Of a stretch of 64,000 nt of DNA, positions 1-12,719 are shown piece by piece. The notes under the pieces are model-generated. The model was not told the origin of the DNA, made no database searches, and worked only from the letters and a program-made list of their open reading frames with translations. This DNA is from Apostichopus japonicus. Lineage: Eukaryota; Echinodermata; Holothuroidea; Aspidochirotida; Stichopodidae. Each line of letters begins with the position of its first letter. The stretch's first letter is position 1. A program made the translations under genes and the position numbers. The stretch covers positions 6,703,984 to 6,767,983 of the forward strand of contig NC_092564.1 of NCBI RefSeq assembly GCF_037975245.1, read 5' to 3'.

Positions 1-2
1 CA

Positions 3-179
3 AGAGGTAGTATTTTTAATTTTCAACTTCCCAAAATTAAAACGCACATTGCTGGGTCTTTTTATTACAATGCAATTAAAAACTGGAACAGGCTACCTGA
101 AAACATAAAATCCATCCTGCTGAAATACAATTTAAAAAAAGATGCCAAAGCCTACCTTTTAAATCATATGAATGTCTAG
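3..179 (+). pseudogene. C-terminal end of a CR1/L2-like LINE reverse transcriptase ORF (fragment)
   Basis: A frame open from the window edge to a TAG at 177-179 encodes about 58 residues. It shows the pattern found at the C-terminus of ORF2 in CR1/L2/Jockey-type non-LTR retrotransposons: a basic stretch, then Gly-Ser-Phe-Tyr-Tyr-Asn-Ala, then Trp-Asn-Arg-Leu-Pro-Glu-Asn-Ile, then a Lys-rich helix ending Ala-Tyr-Leu-Leu. The WN-x-LP-x-x-I motif is the recognisable part. The catalytic palm (YxDD) would lie upstream, outside the window. No in-frame stop interrupts this piece, so decay cannot be judged from it. The 3' UTR and repeat tail that follow fit the same element. The exact clade is uncertain. 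Confidence 0.72.
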
Positions 180-467
180 CTTGTAAATATCTTTCTTTTT
201 TACAGTGTTTGTATGCATGTTTTAGATGTTTTAATAGTTTATTTCTTATCTTTTGTATTTTTATGGTTATAAGGACCCCTTTGGAAATAAGCTTTTAGCT
301 TAAAGGGTTATCCTTGGCATGTTATTTTCTTTTTGATGCATTTAAGTATATTCACATCTTGTATTTTAAATGTTTATCTTTATGTGCAATTTTTGTTTGT
401 ATGTAGATGAAGAATGATATCTTGCCGAATAAAATCAAATCAAAATCAAATCAAATCAAATCAAATC
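180..467 (+). mobile_element. 3' UTR and TCAAA-repeat tail of the LINE
   Basis: After the ORF stop comes a T-rich UTR. It contains a short AAGCTTTTAGCTT inverted segment near 289-302 followed by a stretch reading GGGTTATCC, resembling the 3' terminal hairpin used for template recognition in CR1/L2-like LINEs. The element ends in about seven imperfect copies of TCAAA/TCAAAA (about 430-467). Short tandem 3' tails instead of poly(A) are typical of this LINE group. The 5' side is off the window, so no target-site duplication can be checked. Confidence 0.65.
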
Positions 468-563
468 GTCTTTATTTTCGTCGAATTATTAAACATCACA
501 AATTTGGCAAATTCAGTTCAGTTTTAGGAATGATGGTTTCTCAATGAATGACTAAGATTCGTT

Positions 564-622
564 GGGGTGACAGGGCGATGAGGGGGAGGGAAGGGAGGGA
601 GAGGCTAGGGAGTGGGTGGGGG
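564..622 (+). repeat. G-rich, quadruplex-prone tract
   Basis: More than four runs of three to five G separated by one to seven bases on the plus strand, a composition able to form a G-quadruplex. It lies just 3' of the LINE tail. No gene is seen nearby. From 623 to about 1365 there is only AT-rich sequence with an ATA/ATT-type trinucleotide run near 915-941, and nothing recognisable. Confidence 0.5.
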
Positions 623-1365
623 ATTCGCTACCCACTACCTACTTAGTGGTGGACAAACACAGTTCCATCACTGATACAATCATAAATAACGTTGCAGACA
701 GGATCTCCGATTGAGCTTAAAGAATGCATATTATCTCATTTACATGAGCAATATTATTACCCCCCAAGGCCCCTTTCCCCATTTCCTCATATTAAACCTA
801 TCTCAACACGTTTGCAAAGCATCACAAACAATTTAGTCAACTTATGTTGGCTTCGGATTAAATGCGATATGGAATGGCATAACATTTTGACCTGCCCCAA
901 GATATAAAAATATAATATTAATAATAATAATAATAATAATAACATAGTTTAGGCAAGTCTTTGTCAACCTACTTTATTTTCAGATCTTTAATTTGTGAAC
1001 TCCTTTTGATTTTTTCTGATTTTTTCCAATCAACCCATTTGCTCTGCATTTATTCCTGAGAGGATTTATCGGATACACCTTGGGTACAAGTCTCATTTAT
1101 ATCATCCTTAGATCTTTAAGTTAAAAATTCTGGCACGAAGCAATCTGTTGCTGGTCACAAGCTATCGTATTTGACCTAAATAAGTCCCGCATTCCCTGAT
1201 TTGCCTTATATATGTCTTTATTTTATGAGTTATATGCTTTCTGAAATGAAAATGACAGAAAGATGTTTTTGGCCTCCTTCTTCTAGCTCCATTTCCCACA
1301 GTTAAAGAGTCAATGATACGCAACGCATAAGTTGTCCTAGCAGAAAATTAAATTACCAGAGTTAA

Positions 1366-1445
1366 TATATATTGTATATATTGTATATATATATATATGT
1401 GTGTGTGTGTATGTGTGTGTGTGTGTTTTTGCGTGCGTGTGTCTA
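1366..1445. repeat. Compound (TA)n/(TG)n microsatellite
   Basis: A TA run passes directly into TG and GCGTG runs. It borders the degenerate array that starts at about 1480. Confidence 0.9.
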
Positions 1446-1479
1446 TGTGTCTGTATGAGCGTCTGTGTGCTCTGAGGTG

Positions 1480-2150
1480 CGTACGGTATATGTAAAGTTG
1501 TGAACTCATATGCGTTCACACTAAAGTACGAGAACACTGAATTATGTATGTAGACTGCAATTCGTCTAATCACTTAGAGTGTCGACATGTAGGCCTACAC
1601 TGAAATACATCTTTTCTGATATTAATATACATTAAATTGTATGTATTCTGAAGTGTTTGTGCAATGATTTGTACGTACACTACAGTGTATACAGACTGAA
1701 ATGCGTGTACACTTAAGTAACCTTATAAACAGAAGTGTGTAGGCTGACACCGAAATTACCTGCGTAATGAAACGCATATGCGAACGGAAATATATGAACA
1801 CTGAATTAGCCCGACTTTGCAGTGTATTTGTAAGTACATAGGTACACTGAAAGTGTATGTACACTGAAGGTCATTTACACTTAAGTGCATATGTTTTGAA
1901 ATAGCCTATATGAAGTAGCTCGACTCTGTAATGATATATCTGTATATGTTTAAATACACTGAAACTTTATGTAGGCTGAACAGTGTACTATGCAAACTAT
2001 AAAATACATATGTACACGGAAGCAGCTCGACTCTATTGTGAATGTGCTCTTAAGTGCATATGTCTACAATAAAATACATGTTCGCAGAAGTGCATGTACA
2101 CTGCTGTACATACTGTAGTCAATAGCGTTTATAACACAAAAGTGTAAGCC
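1480..2150. repeat. Degenerate minisatellite, short GTACACTGAAGTG-type units inside a period of about 108 bp
   Basis: Variants of TGTACACTGAA, ACTTAAGTGCATATG and AAAATACAT recur every 20-30 bases throughout. A higher-order period is visible: an AGCYCGACT landmark starts at 1808, 1917 and 2024, so spacings are 109 and 107 bp. Units are diverged and contain indels, so the array is old. An open frame on the minus strand across 1622-1864 is made entirely of these repeats and is not a gene. Confidence 0.75.
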
Positions 2151-3553
2151 TACATGTAAAAGGTTCATATTCAGTCATCGGCCGTCTGTGTCCTATATAG
2201 AATAAGAACACCAATCCATTGATATATTCATGCAACGAAACTCATATCAACTTGATCTAGGGTGATATTTTCAGACAGAGAAATGCTTGCTACAATTGTT
2301 CATGTTTAAACGTTTCTTAATTTAAACCAAGTTTTTTCTTGAGTGTGAATAAATAAAAAATAAATAAAAAAATATAATCAACCTAAAAAGTTGCTGCAGT
2401 GAGAAGACACCGGGAATTCCCTTCGATTCGAAAGCATATTAAAATATGAAAGAGAATTTTTCTCCTTTTTTATTATTTTTCTCTTCTTCTTCTTCTTCTT
2501 CTTCTCCTTTTGTTTTCACTTTTAGATAACTTGACAAGGAAAAATACGAGAAACAAACCGAAACATCCTTTTGCAAAACGAAAGAGAATATTTCTAGATG
2601 ATCTAAATATCTCATAAACCGACAATCTTGACATACTATCGATCATAATCTATTGTCATTTTTACAATACTTATATTATTATTATATAACTCTCAGTCCA
2701 TCAAATTTCACATTAAGCAAAACTATTAACAAATTAACAAAGTCGCACAGACGAAACGAAAAGAAAAACTGAAACAAATTTATGTCGATAAGAAAATATA
2801 TATGATACCATAAAAGAGATAGCAAACAGGTTGGGGTGTGCGAGGTGGAGAGGAGTGTGAATGTTAAATAGAAAGTCGTAGATAGATTCAATAGCTCATA
2901 AATTATTTCATTAAAAAAATATATATAAAAAAATATATATAAAAAAATGTAATAGTATCATATGCTAAAGTAGGAAAAAACTGAAGGATTTTTCGGGGAA
3001 AAATGGATATTGTATTTGTATTCTGCTATATATAAAAATTTCAACACAGTGTATGCATTTTTAGGTTACAAATGTCCAGGTATTGCATTGAAACATATTA
3101 TAGTTAACATATGATAAGATTGGCTGTGCTAATCTTAATTAAAATCCCTAATGTATTTACTTCAAAAGCTTGATTATTTTCCCCCTTATTGGGGGTGGAA
3201 AAAAAAACTTAATGAATTAAAATGGAATGATATTTAACGTAACTTTTATTTCGAATGATACGCTAACATTCGATGAGCTTTTTATATTAAAACGTTCACA
3301 TTTCCTGTGATTAATACTTGATATGAAAACGTGAAAATGTGAAAATGATGAGACTATATTATATAAAATTGACTTTAAGTCACTCACTCATTGAACCTCA
3401 CATATGATATCTTCTAACTGATAACTTTGAAACCTGGAGGTGAATATTTCTGTTCTTGTTTACCATCAAGTTTTTTTTTTACCCCACGGGCCTTCATTCT
3501 GAACATAATATACACAAATTTAATTCCCCCATATTTTAAAACAAAGATATCAT
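2151..3553. other. Gene-free AT-rich interval
   Basis: No ORF with coding character, RNA gene or recognisable element. It holds a CTT run (about 2482-2504), an A/AATA-rich stretch near 2350-2380 and poly-A/AT stretches near 2910-2950. Confidence 0.6.
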
Positions 3554-3627
3554 ATAGTATATCTATATATATATATATATCTATATATATATATATCTAT
3601 ATCTATATATCTATATATCTATATCTA

Positions 3628-3710
<83 letters not shown>
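3554..3710. repeat. (TA)n microsatellite with TATC interruptions
   Basis: About 157 bp of TA dinucleotide, the first half interrupted by CTATAT units (a TATC variant) and the second half nearly pure. Ile-Tyr open frames on both strands here are products of the repeat. Confidence 0.95.
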
Positions 3711-3712
<2 letters not shown>

Positions 3713-4572
3713 AGTCAAAATAATATAGCCATGAGTCGCTGTTAATAAAAAAGTCAAAGTTATCATAACGAAACAAACAAACACAGGAAGAAAGCATGCT
3801 GAGTGTATAGCATCATAATAAATAATAAAAACTTATTTATTTCAGTGAATTCATGTCGGGGTTAAAATAATAACCTATGCTGGCAAATGTAGGACACATT
3901 TTTGTTTTTCAGGTGACGTAAATAAAAATGATGAACCGCCCTGTATTTATATATGTAACTATGCGGATGTTGCACATTTTGTAAGATCTCTAGAGGGACA
4001 TGCACTTATTGATTAGAAAAATAGAAGCATTATATTCATTTGTTGAAATTCACATTAAACTATCATAATCAAGTCTGAATAATAAATCATACATGATTAG
4101 GTCGCCATGCATGATACGCTTAATGTGATCTACATTCATATAGCATTTCTCTTGACCATAATCTTTAAAGGAACAAGGCGATGTGATTCGGGCACCATAG
4201 TCTGTCTAACGACATCTCTATTTATTTTAAAAACCAGCGCGATAAAAGCACTAAATTTAAAAGGCGTTCTTTTCTCTCTCTTTCTTGGGCGATGCATGTG
4301 GGGGGGGGGGAGGCGGAGGAGGGGAAAGGGAGGGGAAATGTTTGCGTTCTAGGACAAAATATTACATTATACATATAATAACTCCAATGATTTGTGTCTT
4401 CGTTTCCCGGATGCAAAGGTGGACCTCTGGTGGGACCCCACGTGGAGTATTTCGTAAGCTCTCAGCTAAACATGTGGCCATGTCATTTAACATTTTTAAA
4501 GAGGCGAAATTTTTATACTTTACTAATATTTACTTCATTTTAAACGCATTGTAGTTTTCTATAAACTAAACA

Positions 4573-4593
4573 TTTTTTTTTTGGGGGGGGGGG
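4573..4593 (+). repeat. Abrupt T-run to G-run junction
   Basis: About ten T are followed at once by about eleven G and then TT. The same arrangement occurs near 13130 and 25731. The length is at the limit of what sequencing or assembly resolves reliably. Confidence 0.85.
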
Positions 4594-7500
4594 TTGAAAA
4601 CTTTATGGGCTTACCTTATTCAATTGCAGCACATTATACTGGGTTTACAATAGTTTAGTTAGCGTAGCTTAACAACATAATGGACATAGTGAATCAAACA
4701 CAAACGAAGTTCGGTTTTAAATAAAAGTCACCTATTAGTACTAGCTTGGTAGGTTGTGTAAAAATTAAGGAAGGATTTCTCGAAAGAATTTTCGCGAAAA
4801 AGACCATGAGTTCCGTGGCCAAATGAACCAAACAATTACAGCTGGGGTGTACCATATTATTCGGCGACACCATACAGTTTAGTCATAGCTGTCCAGAAAA
4901 TGAAAAGGCGAAGTCGAGGTATGTTATGAAGTATAGAGGTAGGCTTTGCCAAGTATTCTCATATTTTGGGCGTAAATCCTATACGAGAAGGAAGGGAGGG
5001 GGTGGGATGAAATTTTAACATCGGGTGTCATTAACGATGCCTTCAAGAGTAATTCTTCTTATATAGTCAGATATGGAGTCTAGGCAATTGACAAACTTGG
5101 AATAGGCGTATAGTTGAAATATAAACTCGCCTGGCAAACCGAAATATATACCAGACACTAAATATTGCATAAAAACAGGTTACTTTAATATAATGACGCA
5201 ACGAGTTGAGCAGGCAGGAAGAACTATTGTAATATGTCTGGCACAAATGCTGTATCATAAAAACTATATTACTTTTTAACCTTCCACAGAACACGAATAG
5301 GGAATCAGATACAGAAAAGAACTTGAAAAACTAAGTTTATCGTCCTATATCTATCTCCCCTCCAACCCCCCTCCCTTTCCCACCTCACCCACTCCCCGTC
5401 AACTTTTTTTTCAAATTGAACAATGGTGTTGTGACATTAATGATTCCACAATTCCTCATGACATTACATACCACTCGAAGACACAATACAACTCAAAACT
5501 ATACAGAGAGAGGGTTAGTACTGGAAGTTTTTCTTTCTTTTTCTAAACTACTCGATTTAAATTATCCCTTTAATAATCTCCTCTTTTGATAAGTTTCGGC
5601 TTCCGCAATTCCCAAAGGAGGTCAAACCTATATTAATACTACACCTGTTTGGGACGGGGCAGGAAAATGACAAACGTAAATTTACTCTTCTGGTGAGGGT
5701 CAGAAGTGAAGTTCAATCTCAAGAGAGGAAGAGGGAGAGAAAAGAGAAATATTCCATACTCGTGTCAGAGAGAGAGAGAGCCAACAAATATCCTCTTCAA
5801 ACTTATTAAATGTTTGGAACATATCGGGAGGGTTGGAGGGGTGGGTGGGGGGGGGGGATATGCTCTTCACATGCAAATCTTTGAGTACGTTAAGTCTAGA
5901 CTTAATACAACGTAATACAGTCATTTGTCCTGAATTTCTCCAGGAAAGGAAAATAGATAGGTATTAATGTGTCATGATGTAATTTTTGAGGAATAACCCT
6001 TTAAATATATGATGTTCGTCAACTAAAGTGACTGGACTATGTAGTCTAATACATTTGACTATGAGGTCAGTTTCTTTAATACAACGCAAACCTCAATGTA
6101 TGAAATATGTGACTTTGATGGCCATTAACATGCATGTTTACAATATATTACGAGCGAAGTTGAAGGTCTTTCAAAGACACTGGGTTCATAGCATGTTGTT
6201 TATATCAATTATATATTATATATGTTAACATGTTTTAGTTGAGTTATTAGACTTTATCAAAACTAAAAATAATATTAAAAAAAGTATTAACAGTTTGGCA
6301 TGCAATGAGGAGACCGAAGAGCCTTAAAGAAGCATTCCAGAGCATCAGCGTACCTTAAAGATGATTATTTAAAAAAAAAACTGGAATAGCTATCGCAAGA
6401 TTACTCAACTTTGTCTTCTTTTTTTTGGACTATGAAATATCAAAAGCAAACTTCATTCATCATTTAGCAATAGTCTGGATTAGTTATTCATGAGTCAGTT
6501 ACAAGCTTCAAAATGCCCAATTACTTCCCAGAGGGTTCAAATCAAACAAAAAAGTAATGAAGGAACTCATGCAATAAACCTGTAAATTACTAAAATAAAT
6601 ATAAAAATATTGAAGATACAAAAAAATATTTATAAAATTGAAAATTAAAAAAAGAATGAAAGATTCATTCTGTATATAAATTCGGTTTTGCTCAAAATTA
6701 TTATCCAACTTGTCATCTTCTTTTCGCACGTTTTCACCATTTTGTCTAAAAGGATATTCGAAGGAACCAGTTTCATTGTAAATTTCGTCTAAAAATCATT
6801 TCTCCCACAAGCTTGCAATAATATAAGAGATAAACCAAAACCAGTCTTCACTATAACTGTCGTCCAATTAGGTACATTTCTTTCGATCAGGTCTCGTCAA
6901 ATTTGAGTGTCTGTGCAAAATTTGAGATGATTTGAGAAAATCAAACGTGACCGTAGATAATTAGAAGAATTGGTTGAACCTAGCATACTTTAACTACTTA
7001 AGCCAATATACTAAATGTTTCAAAGAACATCATATTATTATATATGAAGCTGTATAAAGTTGTATTTGGGAAACCTCACGCCTGCTGAGTTATTACCTAA
7101 GTCAACATAAAAATGTACTGAATCAACGACGTGCAAGCAACTATATTGGCGTACCATGAGCCTATTCAAATGCACACTTTCTACACCTCCCCCCCCCCTC
7201 CCCTAAACTTCACCCACCCAATCTCCACCTCAACCAACTAACGAGGTTAACAGGATATGGCACTAGGAGTTCTTCTACAGCGTAGGTTACAAAGTGATGA
7301 GAAAACTGTGTATGGAAATGTACCTGACTAAGGTTTGACACCCTTCAGCGCTGAGAGTGTTAGGTTGGCCCTACACTCCGCCCCCCCCCCAACCCCAACA
7401 TCTTTGTGTCGAATACCCCATGGGGAAAAAGTCCGGCAACGACGCTGAGTAACTTTGATGTTATTACTGTGGGCTCATTACATTTGAGACTCACACTGCG

Positions 7501-7635
7501 TTGAAGCTTGCGTTGCGATAAACGTTAATGTGTGTATAGTAATCATTAATAAACAGTAACTGCTATGTTCCGTAAAGGTAACAACTGGAACGTTTCACGT
7601 AAAAACTATACTGGAAACTTCAATTGCCATCAGAT

Positions 7636-7673
7636 GGAGAAGGAGGAGGAGGAGAAGGAGGAGAAGGAGGAGA
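7636..7673 (+). repeat. (GGA/GAA)n purine microsatellite
   Basis: About 38 bp of alternating GGA and GAA triplets, a homopurine tract. Confidence 0.9.
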
Positions 7674-8333
7674 ACTCATATCCAAGTCATCCAATTACAG
7701 TTTGAATAGATTTCAATACAAGTATAGGTCAACTATACACTCAAAATTCCCTATTTTGTTGGAAACTTATATAATTTTAATGTAGTTCCATATACCAGCT
7801 TTACTCCATACCTTTTTCAAGCAAAATTTGTTACATGCAAAATAATTCGAATGTGGTATATCTACAACAACAACAACAATATGAGTGTCTAATGTCTCCA
7901 CAGCTGGATACAAACGGCTGTTTTGTTTCAATCACGTGACTGTAATCATTTTGATTATATTTCTAAATCGTGGTATATTTGGAGAATTTCTTTCCCCAAA
8001 AAAATACGAGGATACATTTTATGTGTTCTTTAATCTTCGTTGTTGACAAATAGAGATGCGTTAACATTTACGAAATACTGGGCATTAAAATAAACAAAGT
8101 CCCCTCAAATTCAGAAATCTGAAAGACAATATATTATTCTTAGGAATCACGAATAACTGTAAAATTATTTCTATCATTTAAGTTCATATTTATCTTCTAA
8201 GAATGTCCCGTACTTAATTAAATTTGTTTCTTAATTAACGTACTCGTTATCATGAAAAAATTCCTCTATACCTGTCTTTCAAATCGATAGAATAAACAAC
8301 TGAACAAAATATGCCGAATTTGGAATAGCTAGA

Positions 8334-8338
<5 letters not shown>

Positions 8339-8376
<38 letters not shown>

Positions 8377-8416
8377 TATCATTTTCATTTATATATATAT
8401 ACATATATATATATAA

Positions 8417-8498
<82 letters not shown>
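8339..8498. repeat. (TA)n microsatellite
   Basis: About 160 bp of TA repeats broken by a short unique island near 8380-8391 and a few C or AA interruptions. The Tyr-Ile frame over it is an artefact of the repeat. Confidence 0.95.
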
Positions 8499-8670
8499 TA
8501 TAGTGTATAGTCCAAGTTCTAGCTACTGTACATGCCAACAGATACACACTGAAACTATACGAGTTTACTACATAGCAGCATACTCGGCGATTACGAATCT
8601 GTTTATAAGCTTCAACTCATATATCACACATACTACTAATAAATCGGTGATAAATTCCACATTTGCTTAT

Positions 8671-9045
8671 GTACTTCAGACACTATTATAGCCCATAAAA
8701 TTAAAGATTAATGGAAAAAACTCCTTTCGCACGCCATGGGGCTAATGTGCACGTCGAGTCATATGTTATAGTATGCTATAGCGTTAGGCTAGCTAACGTT
8801 AAACTATGGTAATAGGTATAGGCTTACTGATGGTAAATCTTTAAATTACCCTGTGTACCTTCAGACATAATGATAGCCCATAAAATTAAAGAGTAATGGG
8901 AAAACAGAACCTATCTATGCTATGTGGCGAGTTTTTTCACGCCGTCCTATGAATTGATATATGTGATAGGCTAGCTACCGCTATAATACATATTGTGTAA
9001 TGTTTGGTATAGAATTATTAAATGTGTAGGCTAGCTGACGGTATA
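8671..9045 (+). repeat. Diverged tandem duplication with an offset of about 185 bp
   Basis: A block starting GTACTTCAGACA at 8671 recurs as GTACCTTCAGACA at 8855. Both are followed by an almost identical segment reading ATAGCCCATAAAATTAAAG (GCCC at 8691 and 8876), then TAATGG and A-rich sequence. Later parts share AGGCTAGCTAACG, AGGCTAGCTACCG and AGGCTAGCTGACG at about 8787, 8968 and 9027. No coding potential is visible. Confidence 0.7.
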
Positions 9046-9730
9046 TGTATATTTAAATTTAGCCAAATATTTATAATAGCCACAGTCGCTGTCTGTCATA
9101 ATGACACTGTAAAAACCCAACCAAAAGGGGGAGTAGAATCATGTGATATGTTTGAATAGAATTGTGAATTCTGATTGGCTAACTTTCTATCTAGTCTCTT
9201 TGGAATTTTCAATTTGACTAGCTTGAAAATTATCGGATCATGATTCAAGTATAGCATTGTTTGTGTAGAAAGAATATTTGATAGTAGCATATATATCTGG
9301 CCTTGTAAACATAGGTATATCCGTTGTGACGTCAGAGAAATCAACACATAAATATTCAATCGAATATGTGATTGGAATCCATCACTCTACGTAAATGTTA
9401 AACATTAAATCCTATATTGTGTTGTTACAAAATATATGAACTATTGCCAAACACACGGGCAAATTATTCAGTATAGAAGTAGTGCAGGCTGTGAGTTCAG
9501 ACTTTATTGACCCATAGACTGACTTTCCTATCTTTAAATCTAGGTTTATTGTCTTTAGTATATGTCAATGTACAATCGTCTCTATATATTGGATACGAGT
9601 GTATTATATATCGGTAGGTTCAACGAAAATCAATGCATGCGTAGTGAAGACTCGCTCGCTATTATTGACCTCGTAAACCCTGAATCACCGGCGTACATCG
9701 ACGCTGGAATTAACCGATACGGACTAACTT

Positions 9731-10460
9731 TACAATCCCATGAAAATAGAACTGGCTTGGTAACCCCATGAAAAGAGAAGGGGGGGTCTGATAGTCTCAT
9801 CAAAATGAGGGGGCTATGACGGTATGTCGGTAAAATACAGAGGCGTGGAGGTCATTTGCTGGAGAATGGCATTAATAGTCCATGAAAATGAACGGGTATG
9901 GAAGTCGCATGATACGAGACGGGATATACGCAGCTCACGTGAAAAGTGACGGTATGTTAGTCCCATGAAACGAGAGAGACATCACGCCCCCCCCCCATGA
10001 AGAGTTAGGGGTATATAACAATATCGGGGCATGGTAGATCTATTGAAAGTGAGGAGCATGGTTGTCTCATGAAAATGGCGTGACGTGCATGGTGCCACGA
10101 AAATATAGGTGCATGTAGGGAGTCTCATGAAAAGAGAACTGCATGACGAAACCATGACATACAGTATAGGAATATCAAGGCCCAAGGAAAATACGGGGGT
10201 GTGCATGGTCCCATGGAAATACGGGGGGCATGTACGGTCCTATATGAAACTTTAGGGGTATCACGACCGCATAAACATACTAGAAAACACATGGTCCCAT
10301 CCATGGAAATGTAGGGGTAAAGGACGGGTCCCGTGACGGTCACATGACAACGGAGAAGAATGACTCATGTCTCATGAAACCATGGAATTGCATGACGCGT
10401 GATGCAATCAAGAAACGGCATGTATAGGTCCCACGAAGGTAGAGGTCCCGACGGGGAGGT
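9731..10460 (+). repeat. Degenerate minisatellite of about 30-35 bp units (GGTCCCATGAAAATAGGGGCATG-like)
   Basis: About 20 diverged copies of a unit whose readable core is TCCCATGAAA followed by a G-run and GCATG, in a locally GC-richer block of about 730 bp. The copies differ by substitutions and indels and most no longer match end to end. Open frames of about 70 codons on the minus strand here (9982-10343) consist only of repeat units, so I do not call them genes. The block stands out in base composition from the AT-rich surroundings on both sides. Confidence 0.8.
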
Positions 10461-12719
10461 TCTGGAGCTCCCCAGGCTCCTTTTCATTATGATAATTACA
10501 AAGACAACTTTATAATAGAAATAATGCATCAATATTTCGTTAAAATCATTTTGAAATGACTGTTTCAGTTCTTATTAATGACATTGAGGGTACTATCAAA
10601 TCGGTAATAAAAGATTGAATATCTGGTTAGATCTGAGCAAAGAAAAATATGAAAGTTACCAAGTTATATGGTTGGGATATCTGAGGAATACAGGTGAGTC
10701 GTTATACCAAAACTATTGCCATGGTTACGCCTTTGATTCGCCACTATATTTTCCCCGAACATTCACATATCTTAGATGTTTCATCGATTTAACATTTTGT
10801 TGCCATATGATAAATTACACACAAGAAAAGTCATTACTTATATATTGTTGCAAATTAATGAAATGAGCCACATATGGCAACATTTGTTTGGAGATATTTG
10901 TAGCAATTACTACTTTTCACGAAATAAATAATTTATCAGTTTTTCCTGAAAATGTTGAATTGATGTAAATTGATAACATCTCATATTGTCATTTAAACCT
11001 CCACAACGAAGTCCTTGTTTATTAAAAGAAAAAATGTTACGGGAATGTAGACTTTACATGAAAAGTTATTTTACATAAGCTGTTTGCAAAAGTTTATCTT
11101 ATATCACTATATAGCTGCAATCTTGATTTATAATTCAAAGTTTCCAATGACGGAAAGTAAATTTCAAAAAGGCATGTGCTAGAACCCAAGTATTCTAGCT
11201 AGAGTGTTCTCACCAAGTATTTATACAAGTAGACGAATAAGCATGCAAGAAGTGTGCTTTTTTAGATGAGGTCACATTTTCAGAATAAGTAGGACTTTCA
11301 CAAACAAAAAATTTAATGTTATTTGCACTTTTATATTTCTTTTCTTGCACCCGGCAAATATCAACATATCAATATATCTATGTCTGTATATATGTATACT
11401 TTTATATACAAATATATATAGATCAAGAAAACGAGTTCCTAGTGTTATTTTAGCTTTAATGTTTAATAACATCGTTATGAGGTCCCCTGCAAATTTGTGG
11501 AATATGTTATATCATAAGAGTAAGATTAACTAGTTGTGACAATATTATTTTTTACATCTGACAGTTTTGTGAGCTGATAGTCCTCGGAAACATAAAAGTA
11601 TATATTGAAGGGTTCGTATTCTGTTTTAATGGGTATCATTCATGGCCATAACTAAGAATTAAAAATCTTTGTTTTCTCTGATGACTTTTTTTATTTTTAT
11701 TTGGAGGTATAGAAGAAAAAATGGGGGACACGGTACAGTTTAATAAACATATATAACTCACCCATTCACCGCAGGTGAATGCTCTGGAAGTATAAAACAC
11801 ATGAGGCTTCCGTAACTCAGGATTTCATGTTATACCTTTCCTGTGGTGTAATCATAGATAGTACGATTTCATGACGTTGGTTTCATCAATTTGCCTGATT
11901 CGTTCATGTTCCCTTTCACACCATAAAAACAGTTTGTAAAAAATTTTCATTAGTCCGTGTCGAAGAAAATATAACCCCAAAATAAGGCTAGGTTCACGTG
12001 TTCCCATTTTTGAGGGGTTTTCTTGGTCAGTATTTTTTTTTGGCAAGTTAGCTTGACGACCTAGATTATATATGACTTTATATACGTGTAGTAAGTGAAT
12101 GTTACTCGGTTACTCGGAGATACCACTGGTAAAGCTTGAAATATGGAGCTGAAAATCAAGGGTATATTAGAACTTCATTCACTATAGCAGGACTTATTTC
12201 TAAAGACTATACAGTAAGAACGAATTCGTTCTGACAAACCTTTTTTTGTTTCTGCCAATCTGGTGGTGCCATTTCTTTATGCCGACAATGGTAATGTTAC
12301 GCACGTGATATAAACGGGTGCTTTGCTGTACTCTAATCTACCTTAATCGAAACGGCGAGGATGATATTTGCAAATGACAAAAAAAAAAAAAATTACCTTC
12401 AATTTTTGTCCACTATATAGGACATTAACTTTTCTGTTTTTGATGAAAGATTTAAGAGGACGACAATTTTAGAGGCACGCTGTATATGGTTGTGACGAAT
12501 ATATCGCAATGTTATTTTAAAATGTTTCGAGTTATATGTGAATGTTAACTTACGTGGTCAGAATAACTGAATACAAACTACATTTGAACCCCTCTTAAAT
12601 TCAACAGGTTGAACATGCAGTCTCGTAGGTTAAAATACGGTTTAGCAGTTTGGGGATACTTTACCAATCTTGTTAGATTGAAGTAAAGGTATACGTTATA
12701 TGTGCAGGATCACGAGTGT
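10461..12719. other. Gene-free interval
   Basis: AT-rich sequence without recognisable genes, RNA genes or elements. Open frames of 60-83 codons (for example 10615-10866) have no domain or composition that supports coding. Confidence 0.55.

Larger units (their letters stand above)
3711..8338. other. Gene-free AT-rich interval with homopurine/homopyrimidine tracts
   Basis: No supported gene. It contains G-rich tracts at 4299-4337 and 5826-5857, a C-rich tract at 5354-5400, short GA runs near 5769-5780, poly-C near 7190 and 7380-7391, and a CAA run near 7866-7880. Open frames of 60-90 codons overlap these tracts or lack coding character. Confidence 0.6.
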
